From assembly GCA_021738625.1 (NCBI GenBank), contig JAIPBS010000001.1:1-64000 (forward strand): a DNA stretch of 64,000 nucleotides. Direction: 5' to 3'. Below are positions 45,766-54,534 of the stretch, in pieces. The translations under genes and the position numbers were made by a program. The notes below the pieces were generated by a model that saw nothing but the letters and a program-made list of their open reading frames with translations, searched no databases and was not told the origin of the DNA. This DNA is from Bacteroidales bacterium. Lineage in GTDB: Bacteria > Bacteroidota > Bacteroidia > Bacteroidales > JAIOZK01. Positions within the stretch are counted from its first letter, which is position 1, and each line of letters begins with the position of its first letter.

Positions 45766-47064
45766 TTATGTTTTTATTTCATTTAAAAGATGCGCAATTT
45801 TACCGCAGAGGTTTTTCCTGGAATACTTATCGGCTTCTGATGATTTTATCTGAAGCTGGTCTTTCAAATACTTGTTAAAGTATTCTTTAATGATCTCCTT
45901 CATCTTATCTTTATCGGAAAAATCTGCAACTTTTCCAGCAGAAGTTTCATGTATTATTCTCGCACTATCTCCAGCTTCCGGTCCGATACAAATGATGGGT
46001 CGTTTTGCGGCAATGTATTCAAAGATCTTCCCTGGAATAATTCCCGCAACATTTGGCGTATCATTCAGGGCAAGCAACAACACCTGTGCAGAAGTCGTGT
46101 ATTCCAATACCTCCCGGTGAGGTATGTTATTCATTTTGATCAGAAACTGGCCGAGTTGGTTGACAGCAATGGATTCCTTAACCAAGGCATCAACCGATCC
46201 GATCAATCGCAGCTCCAGTTCATGTTTCAACTCAGGCAATTCAGCCAATAGCTCCTTAATTGCTTTCCAGAAATATTCCGGGTTTCTGTCCTTGTTCATC
46301 GCTCCTATATGAACGATGGAAAACTTTTCGTCCTTCTTTCTTTCAATATTTTGAAAATCCGCCCCATCATAACCGTTGGTGATAACATGTACCGGCCTTT
46401 TTAATATTTCCTGAAAGTCTTTTGCCCAATTCCAGCTAACGGTAACAAACTTGTCGGCCTGCTTTAATACCAGCATCTCCATCCTCCTGTGCCTCCTGTC
46501 TGCCCACTTTGTCAACTTTAACTGATCGTAAAAATCGATATTGGTCCATGGGTCGCGGAAATCGGCCAGCCAGGGGATATCCAGCGCTTTCTTCAACCCC
46601 AGTCCGATCATATGCATGCTGTGCGGGGGGCCCGTCGTAACCATGGCATCCACGGGATTTTCTTTCAGATAAGTCTTCAGGAATTTAATGGACGGCCTGA
46701 TCCAGTATTTGCGCGCATCGGGTATGAACAGATTGCCCCTGATCCAAACCGAGAAGTTTTCTGTAAGCTTAGGTTTTTTATTTTCCGAGAGAAAGCCGGC
46801 ATTGATCCGTTCATCTTTATTTTGCCCAATAAATCTTTTATATGCCGAATAGGGTTCCCAAATCGGGCGTCTGATCACTTCTATATTTTCGGGAACATCT
46901 TTTTCGAGTGAATGGTCGATAACCGGGGCTTCGGGATTTTCCGGCGTGTAAACAACAGGTTCCCAGCCAAAATCCCTTAAATACTTAATAAACTTCAGCC
47001 AGCGTTGCACCCCGGCCCCACCGCTGGGCGGCCAGTAATAGGTTATGACCAGAACTTTTTTCAT
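45766..47064 (-). CDS. Glycosyltransferase, GT4-like
   Basis: A 432-residue cytoplasmic GT-B protein. 'LVITYYWPPSGGAGVQRWLK' is the common N-terminal loop. 'VDAMVTTGPPHSMHMIGL', 'FSIVHIGAMNKDRNPEYFWK' and the C-terminal 'IPGKIFEYIAAKRPIICIG' form the rest of the donor domain. It overlaps yfhO by four bases and ends seven bases before wecB. Specificity is unknown. Confidence 0.87.
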   Translation of the reverse strand: MKKVLVITYYWPPSGGAGVQRWLKFIKYLRDFGWEPVVYTPENPEAPVIDHSLEKDVPENIEVIRRPIWEPYSAYKRFIGQNKDERINAGFLSENKKPKLTENFSVWIRGNLFIPDARKYWIRPSIKFLKTYLKENPVDAMVTTGPPHSMHMIGLGLKKALDIPWLADFRDPWTNIDFYDQLKLTKWADRRHRRMEMLVLKQADKFVTVSWNWAKDFQEILKRPVHVITNGYDGADFQNIERKKDEKFSIVHIGAMNKDRNPEYFWKAIKELLAELPELKHELELRLIGSVDALVKESIAVNQLGQFLIKMNNIPHREVLEYTTSAQVLLLALNDTPNVAGIIPGKIFEYIAAKRPIICIGPEAGDSARIIHETSAGKVADFSDKDKMKEIIKEYFNKYLKDQLQIKSSEADKYSRKNLCGKIAHLLNEIKT

Positions 47065-49631
47065 GCCTTCGCTTCGGTGGTGCTTCCGTTTTGTTTCCTG
47101 AAAAGATATACCGCCCCACCTATGATCAGCAATAGCAAAATAATGGAGCTGATCAAAGAAAGGGTCTCACCCGTTTCATATACCTGAGGCTCAAATTTAA
47201 ATTCGATGGAATGCTCCCCTGCAGGCACGATCATTCCCCTGAGCACGTAATTCACCCGGAAATGCGGCATCTTCTTTCCATCTACATATGCATTCCAGCC
47301 TTTTTCATAAAAGATCTCCGAGAACACTGCCAGTTGATCTCTCTGGCTATTGCTGGTATAGGTAAGATGATTCGGTTTGTAATTCACAAGTCTTATGGTG
47401 GCCGAACTGTCATAACCGTCAATATATCCTTTAAGATGTTTGGCAAAACGCTGATCGATGATGGCAGTCCGGGCGGCGTTGAAATCCTGAATGGCCGTAA
47501 TCTCCTGATCTGCATTCTCAACCATCTCATGGTTCGGAACAAACCAGGCATTGCCCAATGCAAACTTATTAACAAATGGGACCTGAGAAGGATCGAGGAT
47601 CAGGTATCTTGCATTGAGCATATTTAACACTGATGTGTGCTTTAATGTGCTATCGATCTTCTCATAGGTGGGCTGATTTCTGAGTGTTGTATAGATGGCT
47701 TGCTGCTCCGGCTGGATACCGTAGCTGATCAGTTCCTGGTATCTTCTAAGCTTGGCCCCGTGATAGCCGCCTATTGACTTGTGAAAATATGAGGTGCTGG
47801 CATCATTAAAGGTATTAACCGCCATATTGAATACCCTGAAATTCGGGTCTTTATCCTGCATGATCATCTGGCTGGCTCTGCTTGGTTGATAAGGCACTTC
47901 CATCTGCCTCTTGCTTACAAAATGACTTTTGTTCAGGTATCTGTAGGCAATGGTAACCATATCCGCCAGGAATAGCACTGTGATTCCTGCAACAAGCAAT
48001 TGCCATCCGATCTTTTTCAATGAATAAAGCCATATCACCAGGGCTGCGATGATGATATAAAGAAAACTCCTAATGGCATCCGCCTTAAAAATGGCAATGC
48101 GTGCGTCTTCCAGGTTATTGATTATGGCCGGAAACTGGGTGGCCATAAGATTCTGTACTTCGCCGGGTTTCATCCCACTCTGACTGAAATAAACGGCAAA
48201 GCTGCTCCGCAATTGCTCTACTTCTCCCCTGCTAAAAAAGCTAAAAAAGCCGGGGAATAAATAAAACAAAAGCGACAAACCGCCCGTAAGCCCGAGCGCG
48301 ATGTAAACCTGTTTGCGTTTTTCTTTGATAATGGAAGGATTCAAAAAGATTTCGCGCAGGGCCAGGATAGCCAGTATGGGTATGGTTAGCTCGGCAATCA
48401 CCAGCGTCATCGAAACCGCCCTGAATTTATTGTATCCCGGAACATACTCCAGGTAGAAATCCGTGAGCGGCATAAAGTTCTTTCCCCAGCTCAGCATGAT
48501 CGACAGGAAGGTTACCGTAAAAAGCACCCATTTCAAGCGGCCTTTCACAATGAACATTCCCAGGACAAAAAGAAATACCACGATGGCTCCCACGTAAACA
48601 GGACCGGAAGTGAAGGGTTGGTCACCCCAGTAGCTGTTTACATTAATCTGCTGTTTCTGGTAGGCATCGGCCATCAGGCCCTGAACCCTGTTGTCAATTT
48701 CCTCTCTTCCGGTTTCAGAATTTAATATGTGTCCGGAAGCGCCGCCTTTTGCATTGGGGATCATCAATGTAAAAGTTTCGGCCACGCCATAGCTCCAGTC
48801 GGTGGCGTAATCCTTATCCAGCCCGCTTGTCTGATTCTCTTCTCCTATGGTTAGCTCAGAGGGCCCCCTGATGGTTTCTTTGCCATATTCATAGGTCGCC
48901 CATAAATTGGTAATGTGGGTCATACCGGCAAATATGGCTACAATCAGCAACAGGACGGTTGCCTTCAAGAAATGCATGATCCTTTTTTCCCGGATATCAT
49001 TGATCAACTCAAAAAGTCCGAAAATCACCACCACCATCAAAAGATAATAGGTGATCTGGGGATGCCCCGAAAGGATTTCAAGGGGCAGGAACAAGCCGGT
49101 GACCAGTGCACCCAAAATATATTTTCCTCTGTATGTTAGTATAATCCCTGCCAACACCGGCGCCATGTAACCGATGGCATGTGCCTTGGAATTGTGCCCG
49201 GCTTCAAGTATGATAAAAAAGTAGCTAGAAAAGGCAAATGCAATTGCGCCTGCTATCCCCAACCATGGATTTACCCGAAGACTTAGCATCAGGATAAAAA
49301 AACCGAAAAAATACAGGAATACATAACCCGCGGGGCGCGGCAGTCCCAGCTTAAAAATATCATCCAGATACTGAAAAAGATTCGATTTGTACTTAACAGA
49401 TATTTGGTAGGCCGGCATCCCGCCAAACATCGAATTGGTCCATAAAGCCTCTTCCCCCGTTTTTTCCCTGAATTCAACGATTTCTTTTGACATCCCCTTG
49501 TACCGCATAATATCGGTTTGCTGCAAGCGCTTGCCTTGCAACAGCGGATTGAAATAGATCAGGGTGATGATCACAAAAAGCAGGATTGCAACTATATAGG
49601 GAACAGCTTGCTTGAAAGAAAGATTTTTCAT
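47061..49631 (-). CDS. YfhO-family membrane protein
   Basis: An 856-residue protein with about 12-14 helices, mostly in the first 550 residues, followed by a large extracytoplasmic part (about 570-810) and a final membrane helix near the C-terminus. 'YFNPLLQGKRLQQTDIMRYK', 'WTNSMFGGMPAYQISVKY' and 'PLEILSGHPQITYYLL' are typical of the Bacteroidota YfhO family, predicted GT-C-fold glycosyltransferases or transporters. In Bacillus YfhO glycosylates lipoteichoic acid. It is the first gene of an operon with a glycosyltransferase and wecB, and DUF4834 lies just upstream. Confidence 0.88.
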   Translation of the reverse strand: MKNLSFKQAVPYIVAILLFVIITLIYFNPLLQGKRLQQTDIMRYKGMSKEIVEFREKTGEEALWTNSMFGGMPAYQISVKYKSNLFQYLDDIFKLGLPRPAGYVFLYFFGFFILMLSLRVNPWLGIAGAIAFAFSSYFFIILEAGHNSKAHAIGYMAPVLAGIILTYRGKYILGALVTGLFLPLEILSGHPQITYYLLMVVVIFGLFELINDIREKRIMHFLKATVLLLIVAIFAGMTHITNLWATYEYGKETIRGPSELTIGEENQTSGLDKDYATDWSYGVAETFTLMIPNAKGGASGHILNSETGREEIDNRVQGLMADAYQKQQINVNSYWGDQPFTSGPVYVGAIVVFLFVLGMFIVKGRLKWVLFTVTFLSIMLSWGKNFMPLTDFYLEYVPGYNKFRAVSMTLVIAELTIPILAILALREIFLNPSIIKEKRKQVYIALGLTGGLSLLFYLFPGFFSFFSRGEVEQLRSSFAVYFSQSGMKPGEVQNLMATQFPAIINNLEDARIAIFKADAIRSFLYIIIAALVIWLYSLKKIGWQLLVAGITVLFLADMVTIAYRYLNKSHFVSKRQMEVPYQPSRASQMIMQDKDPNFRVFNMAVNTFNDASTSYFHKSIGGYHGAKLRRYQELISYGIQPEQQAIYTTLRNQPTYEKIDSTLKHTSVLNMLNARYLILDPSQVPFVNKFALGNAWFVPNHEMVENADQEITAIQDFNAARTAIIDQRFAKHLKGYIDGYDSSATIRLVNYKPNHLTYTSNSQRDQLAVFSEIFYEKGWNAYVDGKKMPHFRVNYVLRGMIVPAGEHSIEFKFEPQVYETGETLSLISSIILLLLIIGGAVYLFRKQNGSTTEAKA

Positions 49632-49668
49632 CAGTATGTGGTTTTCGTTGAAATTTCTTTAGCAATGG

Positions 49669-49699
49669 CAAATTTAATCTTCTATTTCTTCGTAGTCAA
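49669..49699 (-). promoter_or_regulatory. Predicted Bacteroidota-type promoter of the yfhO-wecB operon
   Basis: On the minus strand GTTG, 20 bases, then TAAATTTG (49669-49676). The promoter runs over the stop codon of the DUF4834 gene and lies about 38 bases before the yfhO start at 49631. Confidence 0.5.
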
Positions 49700-49937
49700 C
49701 ATATTCTCCAAGATCACCGTCTTTTTTTGTCTTGTCATCTTCGGGAACAAAGTCGATATTCACCTGACCCTCCTTTTTTTGCTTTTTACTTTTGCCCTGC
49801 TGAGAACTTTTCCCGTAAAATTTCTCCTGTGTTTTGCGAATATACCTCTTAAGAAGCCAGGGAAAAACGTACCGAAACCCCAGGTAAAACAGGTAATACA
49901 GTGCTATCAGTATGAGTATGATCTTAAACAGGAGCAT
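49674..49937 (-). CDS. DUF4834-family small membrane protein
   Basis: An 87-residue protein with one N-terminal membrane helix (about 3-30, 'IILILIALYYLFYLGFRYVF'), then a basic stretch and an acidic C-terminus. The pattern matches DUF4834, a family of unknown function found in Bacteroidota, often next to YfhO. It ends 42 bases before yfhO and follows rpmH after the shared terminator. Confidence 0.8.
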   Translation of the reverse strand: MLLFKIILILIALYYLFYLGFRYVFPWLLKRYIRKTQEKFYGKSSQQGKSKKQKKEGQVNIDFVPEDDKTKKDGDLGEYVDYEEIED

Positions 49938-49974
49938 AAATAACTAACGTTCAAGCCAATGGATAATTATACAT

Positions 49975-50015
49975 AAAAAAAGAAGGCAATACTCCACATT
50001 TATTACCTTCTTTTT
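49975..50015 (-). terminator. Terminator of rpmH, probably bidirectional
   Basis: Stem AGAAGGTAATA/TATTGCCTTCT (11 bp with one G-T pair, minus strand) with a nine-base loop, followed by at least six T residues. The plus strand has a shorter T run on its side, so it could also stop transcription from the left. Confidence 0.82.
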
Positions 50016-50041
50016 CATATGAGTTGGTAGAAAACAATATT

Positions 50042-50188
50042 CTATTCGTCAGAAATGCTCAGTCTTTTTCTTCCTTTTGCTCTTCTCCTGTTGATGACTT
50101 TCCTGCCGTTCGCAGTCGCCATTCGAGACCTGAAGCCGTGCTTATTTCTTCTCTTCCTGTTTGATGGTTGAAATGTACGTTTTGTCAT
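50042..50188 (-). CDS. rpmH: Large-subunit ribosomal protein bL34
   Basis: A 48-residue, highly basic ribosomal protein. The minus strand reads '[20 protein letters not shown]', then '[20 protein letters not shown]' and 'KRLSISDE', which matches bL34 over its whole length. The start codon is at 50188, about 23 bases after a canonical promoter, and a strong terminator lies beyond the stop. The gene is therefore a self-contained monocistronic unit. dnaA or rnpA are not adjacent, so this does not mark an origin region of the enterobacterial type. Confidence 0.97.
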   Translation of the reverse strand: MTKRTFQPSNRKRRNKHGFRSRMATANGRKVINRRRAKGRKRLSISDE

Positions 50189-50210
50189 AGCAAATATTTT
50201 TTTGAGGGGG

Positions 50211-50241
50211 CAAAATTAGCATATTTTTATTTATCCACAAA
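50211..50241 (-). promoter_or_regulatory. Canonical Bacteroidota promoter of rpmH
   Basis: On the minus strand TTTG, exactly 19 bases, then TAATTTTG (50211-50218). This is the best match to the Bacteroidota primary sigma consensus in the window, as expected for a ribosomal gene. The start codon follows 22 bases after the -7 element. Confidence 0.8.
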
Positions 50242-50284
50242 AAAATCAGGCAGAAATAATGCACTGCCTTTGCCCCTTCCTAAT

Positions 50285-51745
50285 TTATTTTTTCGGTATT
50301 TCTTTCAGGGTTTCCAGCAGAAACATCCAGAAACGTTTAACGGTTTCTATATTCACCATTTCATCGGGTGAATGGGGATTTCTGATGGTAGGACCAAAGG
50401 AAATCATATCCCAGTTGGGATATTTGGCTCCCAGAATACCGCATTCCAGGCCTGCATGGATGATCTTTACTTCGGGCACTTTACCGAAATCCCGTTCATA
50501 AACGGATTTCATTGTTTTAAGGATGTCCGAATCCAAATCCGGTTTCCAACCGGGATAATCACCTGAGTGCTCGGGCTTCCCGTTGAATTTCTCAAATGTT
50601 TCATATACATTTTTGGCCAGGGCGTCCTTATCGTCATCCACCGCACTGCGTTGCAAGGTTGCCATTTCAACCTGGTTTCCTGTAGATTTAACCACGGCCA
50701 GGTTGGTGGAGGTTTCAACCACCTCAGGCATATTTTTATCAAAGGCAATTACGCCGTTGGGGCATTCGTCAACCGCCTTGAAAATGTTGCCCTGGCTCTC
50801 TTCATCCATCACATTGCGGGGCATCTTTGTGGAGATCACATTGATCATCAGGCCGGGGTCGGCATCCTTCAGGGCTGTCTGAGCATCGCGTTCATAATTC
50901 GCCACAAACTCTTTGAATGCATCCTTCTGTGATTCATTCACCAGCACAGTTGCAAAGGCTTCTCTTGGAATGGCATTCCTCAGACTGCCGCCATCAATTT
51001 CAGCAAGTCTTAAACCGTATTTGTCAGCGGCAACCATCATCAGTTTCACAATGATCTTGTTGGCATTTCCCCTGCCCAGATGAATATCCAGGCCCGAATG
51101 TCCGCCTTTCAAACCGGTAACGCTGATGCGGTAAGGTGCAAGGTTCGGGGGAATTTCAACATTTTCGTAAGGAAACACGGCATTGGTGTTCACACCGCCT
51201 GCACAACCGATATAGAGTTCTCCTTCATCTTCCGAATCAAGATTGATCAGGATGTCTCCTTTCAGAATACCCGGTTTCAGTCCGTTAGCGCCGGTCATTC
51301 CGGTTTCTTCTTCAGCTGTCAGCAATACTTCCAGGGGGGGGTGCGGAATATCATCAGCCTCGAGCACTGCCATTGCAGCGGCTGCTCCGATGCCGTTATC
51401 AGAACCCAGGGTGGTTCCTTTGGCTTTTACCCATTCTCCACCTATAAAAGGGGTGATGGGATCGGTTTCGAAATTGTGCTGTACATTGCTGTTTTTCTGC
51501 GGCACCATATCGAGATGACCTTGCAGGATCACGCCTTTGGCGTCTTCCAGCCCAGGTGTGGCCGGTTTGCGAATGATCACATTGCCAACTTCATCTTTAA
51601 TGGTTTCCAGATTTAGCTTTTCCCCAAAATCAACGGCAAATTCCTGGATTTTATCCTCATGTCCCGAAGGACGGGGAATATTGCACATCTCTTCAAAAAT
51701 TCGCCATACGGCTTTGGGTTCCAGATCGTTCAATATATCACTCAT
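50285..51745 (-). CDS. pepD: Aminoacyl-histidine dipeptidase (peptidase D)
   Basis: A 486-residue zinc peptidase of family M20. 'ILQGHLDMVPQKN' carries the first metal ligand, 'LGSDNGIGAAAAMAVLE' the bridging aspartate, 'LTAEEETGMTGA' the catalytic and metal-binding glutamates, and 'KIIHAGLECGILG' a C-terminal histidine region. It cleaves unblocked dipeptides, classically Xaa-His, in the cytoplasm. The gene is probably monocistronic: a terminator lies upstream and rpmH has its own promoter downstream. Confidence 0.95.
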   Translation of the reverse strand: MSDILNDLEPKAVWRIFEEMCNIPRPSGHEDKIQEFAVDFGEKLNLETIKDEVGNVIIRKPATPGLEDAKGVILQGHLDMVPQKNSNVQHNFETDPITPFIGGEWVKAKGTTLGSDNGIGAAAAMAVLEADDIPHPPLEVLLTAEEETGMTGANGLKPGILKGDILINLDSEDEGELYIGCAGGVNTNAVFPYENVEIPPNLAPYRISVTGLKGGHSGLDIHLGRGNANKIIVKLMMVAADKYGLRLAEIDGGSLRNAIPREAFATVLVNESQKDAFKEFVANYERDAQTALKDADPGLMINVISTKMPRNVMDEESQGNIFKAVDECPNGVIAFDKNMPEVVETSTNLAVVKSTGNQVEMATLQRSAVDDDKDALAKNVYETFEKFNGKPEHSGDYPGWKPDLDSDILKTMKSVYERDFGKVPEVKIIHAGLECGILGAKYPNWDMISFGPTIRNPHSPDEMVNIETVKRFWMFLLETLKEIPKK

Positions 51746-51799
51746 GTTTTTCTAAAATTATGTGTTAATGAATTAAACTTATTTATCCCAAACAAAAGC

Positions 51800-51807
51800 C
51801 AAAGTTA
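51800..51807 (-). promoter_or_regulatory. Possible -7 promoter element of pepD
   Basis: Minus-strand TAACTTTG matches TAnnTTTG, about 55 bases before the pepD start codon at 51745. No -33 element is at the right spacing. Confidence 0.35.
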
Positions 51808-51822
51808 CGCATATTCGGGCAT

Positions 51823-51856
51823 AAAAAAAAGGAGGCAACAATGCGCCTCCCTTTTT
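51823..51856 (-). terminator. Terminator between the MFS gene and pepD
   Basis: Stem GGAGGC/GCCTCC with an eight-base loop. The minus strand continues into eight T residues (51830-51823); the plus strand has CTTTTT. It lies beyond repeat copy C, so the MFS transcript would contain the repeat before it terminates. Confidence 0.75.
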
Positions 51857-51958
51857 ATACCGATTCGGAACAGGTTTGCAATGATTGACCTCATACTCCA
51901 ATCGGCATAACTGAATCTAACAGAAAAATGCTTTGCATTTTTAATAAGATTCAGTATA
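51856..51958 (+). repeat. Bipartite double-hairpin repeat, copy C
   Basis: 103-bp copy, closest to the apparent consensus. First half arms TATACCGATT/AATCGGCATA (one change), second half CTGAATCT/AGATTCAG with inner stem AAAAATGC/GCATTTTT. It begins 15 bases beyond the stop of the minus-strand MFS gene and touches the terminator at its other end. Confidence 0.92.
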
Positions 51959-51973
51959 AATCATGGAAAAATA

Positions 51974-53647
51974 TTATTCAATATTGGCTCTTTCCTCGGC
52001 TTCCATTTCGCGCGGACTTTGCGCACCTGAAGGAAGCTCAAGGCCATAGCCCTGTTTCTTGTCGGCACGTTTGAGCATGAAGGCCAGGAACATGGCGATC
52101 ACACCCAGGCCCACCAGCATCAGTATGGGGGTTGTATAGTTAAATACCGGAATTTCTCCTGTAACAAACTGCATTTCACGTATTTTCTCACTGATCTCAA
52201 GATTGCTCAAATCCTTTGCTTTAAGCTGCTTCCTCACTTCGTCAAGTTTGGCGACCACCGCCGGGTTGGCTTGGTCAAGTACCCAACCTATGCCCCAGAA
52301 AAACAGGTTCAACCCCCAGTTCTGTACGGTGAACATGGTGGCATAAGCCGTACCCAAGCGATTTTCCGCTACAATTTTGGATACCGAAGGCCACATGGCT
52401 GCAGGAACCAGGGAGAAAGCAATGCCAAGCGACAGCAATCCGAGGTATCCTAAAATAACATTGTCAAAAATGGATAAGGTAAGATGTGCAAAGATCAGCA
52501 ACGAGGCACCCAGTATCATTAGTGATGCAGCTTTACCTTTGGCGTCGACGATCTTACCGAATATAGGCGTGAACAGTATTGAACCCAAGGGTATCAGGCT
52601 GGCGGTTTTCGGCCCGTTGGTGAGCCACAGGGAAAATACATCCCTGAGGGAATATATAAACAATGCAAATAGTCCAAGTATAATAAGCAAGGAAATGGTT
52701 TTACCTTGCTTGTTTTTAAACCTGGCCGGAACCAGCGTAACAGCTAGTGCAAAAATAAACAGCCCGATAAATATTGAGGCATTGCCAAGGGTATCGCTCC
52801 CGAACAATGTTACCGTGGCGCTTTCAGGCAACTCAAAGGTAAAATCAAATTTGTTGATCAGCAGGTCGGGTGCGTATTGCATGAATGGGAATACCGCAGA
52901 ATAGAAGGTAACACACAGCAATGCGATAAAGATAAACGACCTGTTGGTAACCAGTTTGATCAGGTCGGAGAAACGGAAAGGCTCCTCGTCTTCCAGATCA
53001 GCGCTGCCTTTCATCTGTTTGTCGAGTTTCACATCAAACATGATGTAAATAAGGAACATAAGCAGGCCGATACCGATGAGTGTTGCGGCAAAGTTCACTG
53101 CCGGGCTAACCACGCCACCACCGATATCGATCGAAAGGGCCTGTCCCAGGGTAGAGCCCAAACGTCCAAAACCCATATTAATGGCCATAGCCAGGGCAAG
53201 TTCATATCCCTTAAACCATTTTACAATGGTTCGCATAGCGATCACACAAACCACTTCCAAACCGGATCCGAACAACAAACGACCGATCATCATAGTCCAC
53301 ATGCGGGAATCCATATCATCAGTAAAGGTTCCGGCTGCACCCATTGCCGTTAGTGCCGCACCGAGGGTGGCCAGCGCACCAAAAACAATACCCGTTCGCC
53401 GTATCCCCCAATTGTCGAGGATAATACCACCTATAATGATCATCCCAAACACATTGGCCCAGGTAGTCCACTGAATAAGCGTACCGAACTGGCTACTGCT
53501 AATCCCCATTTCCGAAATCATCAGGGGCTTAATTCCTGAAAAGAAATCCTGGAACCAGTAGGTACTAAAGGTCAATCCACTGATCAGGATCAGAACCAGC
53601 CACCGCATGGCTGCCGAATCCTTCAAGGTCTTTTTGATTTGTTCCAT
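51974..53647 (-). CDS. Major facilitator superfamily transporter
   Basis: A 557-residue inner-membrane protein with about 12 helices. 'GGIILDNWGIRRTGIVFGAL' is the MFS motif A between helices 2 and 3, and 'PLGSILFTPIFGKIVDAKGK' the corresponding second-half loop. A 40-residue C-terminal tail follows the last helix. The overall length is somewhat above average for MFS. The substrate is not evident; no neighbouring gene gives a clue. Its transcript probably ends after repeat copy C. Confidence 0.88.
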   Translation of the reverse strand: MEQIKKTLKDSAAMRWLVLILISGLTFSTYWFQDFFSGIKPLMISEMGISSSQFGTLIQWTTWANVFGMIIIGGIILDNWGIRRTGIVFGALATLGAALTAMGAAGTFTDDMDSRMWTMMIGRLLFGSGLEVVCVIAMRTIVKWFKGYELALAMAINMGFGRLGSTLGQALSIDIGGGVVSPAVNFAATLIGIGLLMFLIYIMFDVKLDKQMKGSADLEDEEPFRFSDLIKLVTNRSFIFIALLCVTFYSAVFPFMQYAPDLLINKFDFTFELPESATVTLFGSDTLGNASIFIGLFIFALAVTLVPARFKNKQGKTISLLIILGLFALFIYSLRDVFSLWLTNGPKTASLIPLGSILFTPIFGKIVDAKGKAASLMILGASLLIFAHLTLSIFDNVILGYLGLLSLGIAFSLVPAAMWPSVSKIVAENRLGTAYATMFTVQNWGLNLFFWGIGWVLDQANPAVVAKLDEVRKQLKAKDLSNLEISEKIREMQFVTGEIPVFNYTTPILMLVGLGVIAMFLAFMLKRADKKQGYGLELPSGAQSPREMEAEERANIE

Positions 53648-53761
53648 AACAATAGTTTTATGTTTTATAAATTTATTGCTGAAATGTGGTCGGCTAAAGT
53701 ACTTAAAAAACTTTCACTATTCATTTAAAACGCTTAAAAATAAACGTATGAGATCGTAGTG

Positions 53762-54382
53762 TCAGCGATAGAGATATACCACTTTCTTGCTTTCAAAAAA
53801 GCTCTCATCAAAGCAATCAGAAAGTTCCCAGATTTTGGATCGCAAGTCAAGATTTTTAATTTCCTCCTGAAAATCGCCTCCTTTCAAATACAGGATCCCA
53901 TTGGGTCGATCTTTTGAAATCCCCCAACGCAACTTATCTTTCACCCATGTATAAAAAACAGGTAATGCCTTAACGGCTCGGCTTACAACAAAATCATATT
54001 GCCCGTCGTACTTTTCGATTCTGGTGTGCGTAGCAGAAGCATTTTCCAGATCAAGCCTGCTGATCATGTCTTCAACGGCTTTTGTCTTTTTGGCAATGGA
54101 GTCCACCAAAACAAATTCAGAATCCGGGAAAACAATGGCAAGCGGGATGCCGGGCAAACCACCACCGGTGCCCACATCAACCACCTTTGATCCGGCAGGG
54201 AAACCAAACACCTTTGCAATACCAAGGGAATGTAAAATATGTCTCTCCCACAGATGCCCGGTTTCCTTTCTTGATACAAGGTTCACTTTGGCATTCCATT
54301 GCAGCAGAAGATCGTGATAGGTGCTGAGCTTCTGTAATTGAGCATCCGTTAAATCCGGGAAGTATTTCTTTACAATATCCAT
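53762..54382 (-). CDS. rsmG: 16S rRNA (guanine527-N7)-methyltransferase
   Basis: A 206-residue SAM-dependent methyltransferase that modifies G527 of 16S rRNA. 'KVVDVGTGGGLPGIPLAIVF' is the SAM-binding motif and 'YDFVVSRAVKALPVFYTWV' the family-specific region. I chose the start at 54382 ('MDIVKKYFPDLTDAQLQKL'), which fits the family N-terminus. The gene appears monocistronic, divergent from the LysM glucosaminidase gene. Confidence 0.94.
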   Translation of the reverse strand: MDIVKKYFPDLTDAQLQKLSTYHDLLLQWNAKVNLVSRKETGHLWERHILHSLGIAKVFGFPAGSKVVDVGTGGGLPGIPLAIVFPDSEFVLVDSIAKKTKAVEDMISRLDLENASATHTRIEKYDGQYDFVVSRAVKALPVFYTWVKDKLRWGISKDRPNGILYLKGGDFQEEIKNLDLRSKIWELSDCFDESFFESKKVVYLYR

Positions 54383-54534
54383 GGGCTTAAATGAAATCTT
54401 TACAAAGTAAATAAACAAATCTCAGATTGATAAATAATACCTTTTAATAACATTACGTTGTGGATAAAACATCGGCAAGCAAATCGTTTGTTACCGAACA
54501 GCCTATAAATTTGTTGCACATTAAGCATCAATAT

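Noticed and set aside
50042..50188. rpmH as a marker of the replication origin
   Set aside because: dnaA, rnpA and DnaA-box clusters are not visible nearby, and rpmH is not a reliable origin marker in Bacteroidota.
51080..51616. 178-codon open frame on the plus strand
   Set aside because: Antisense to pepD, whose M20 motifs are unambiguous.
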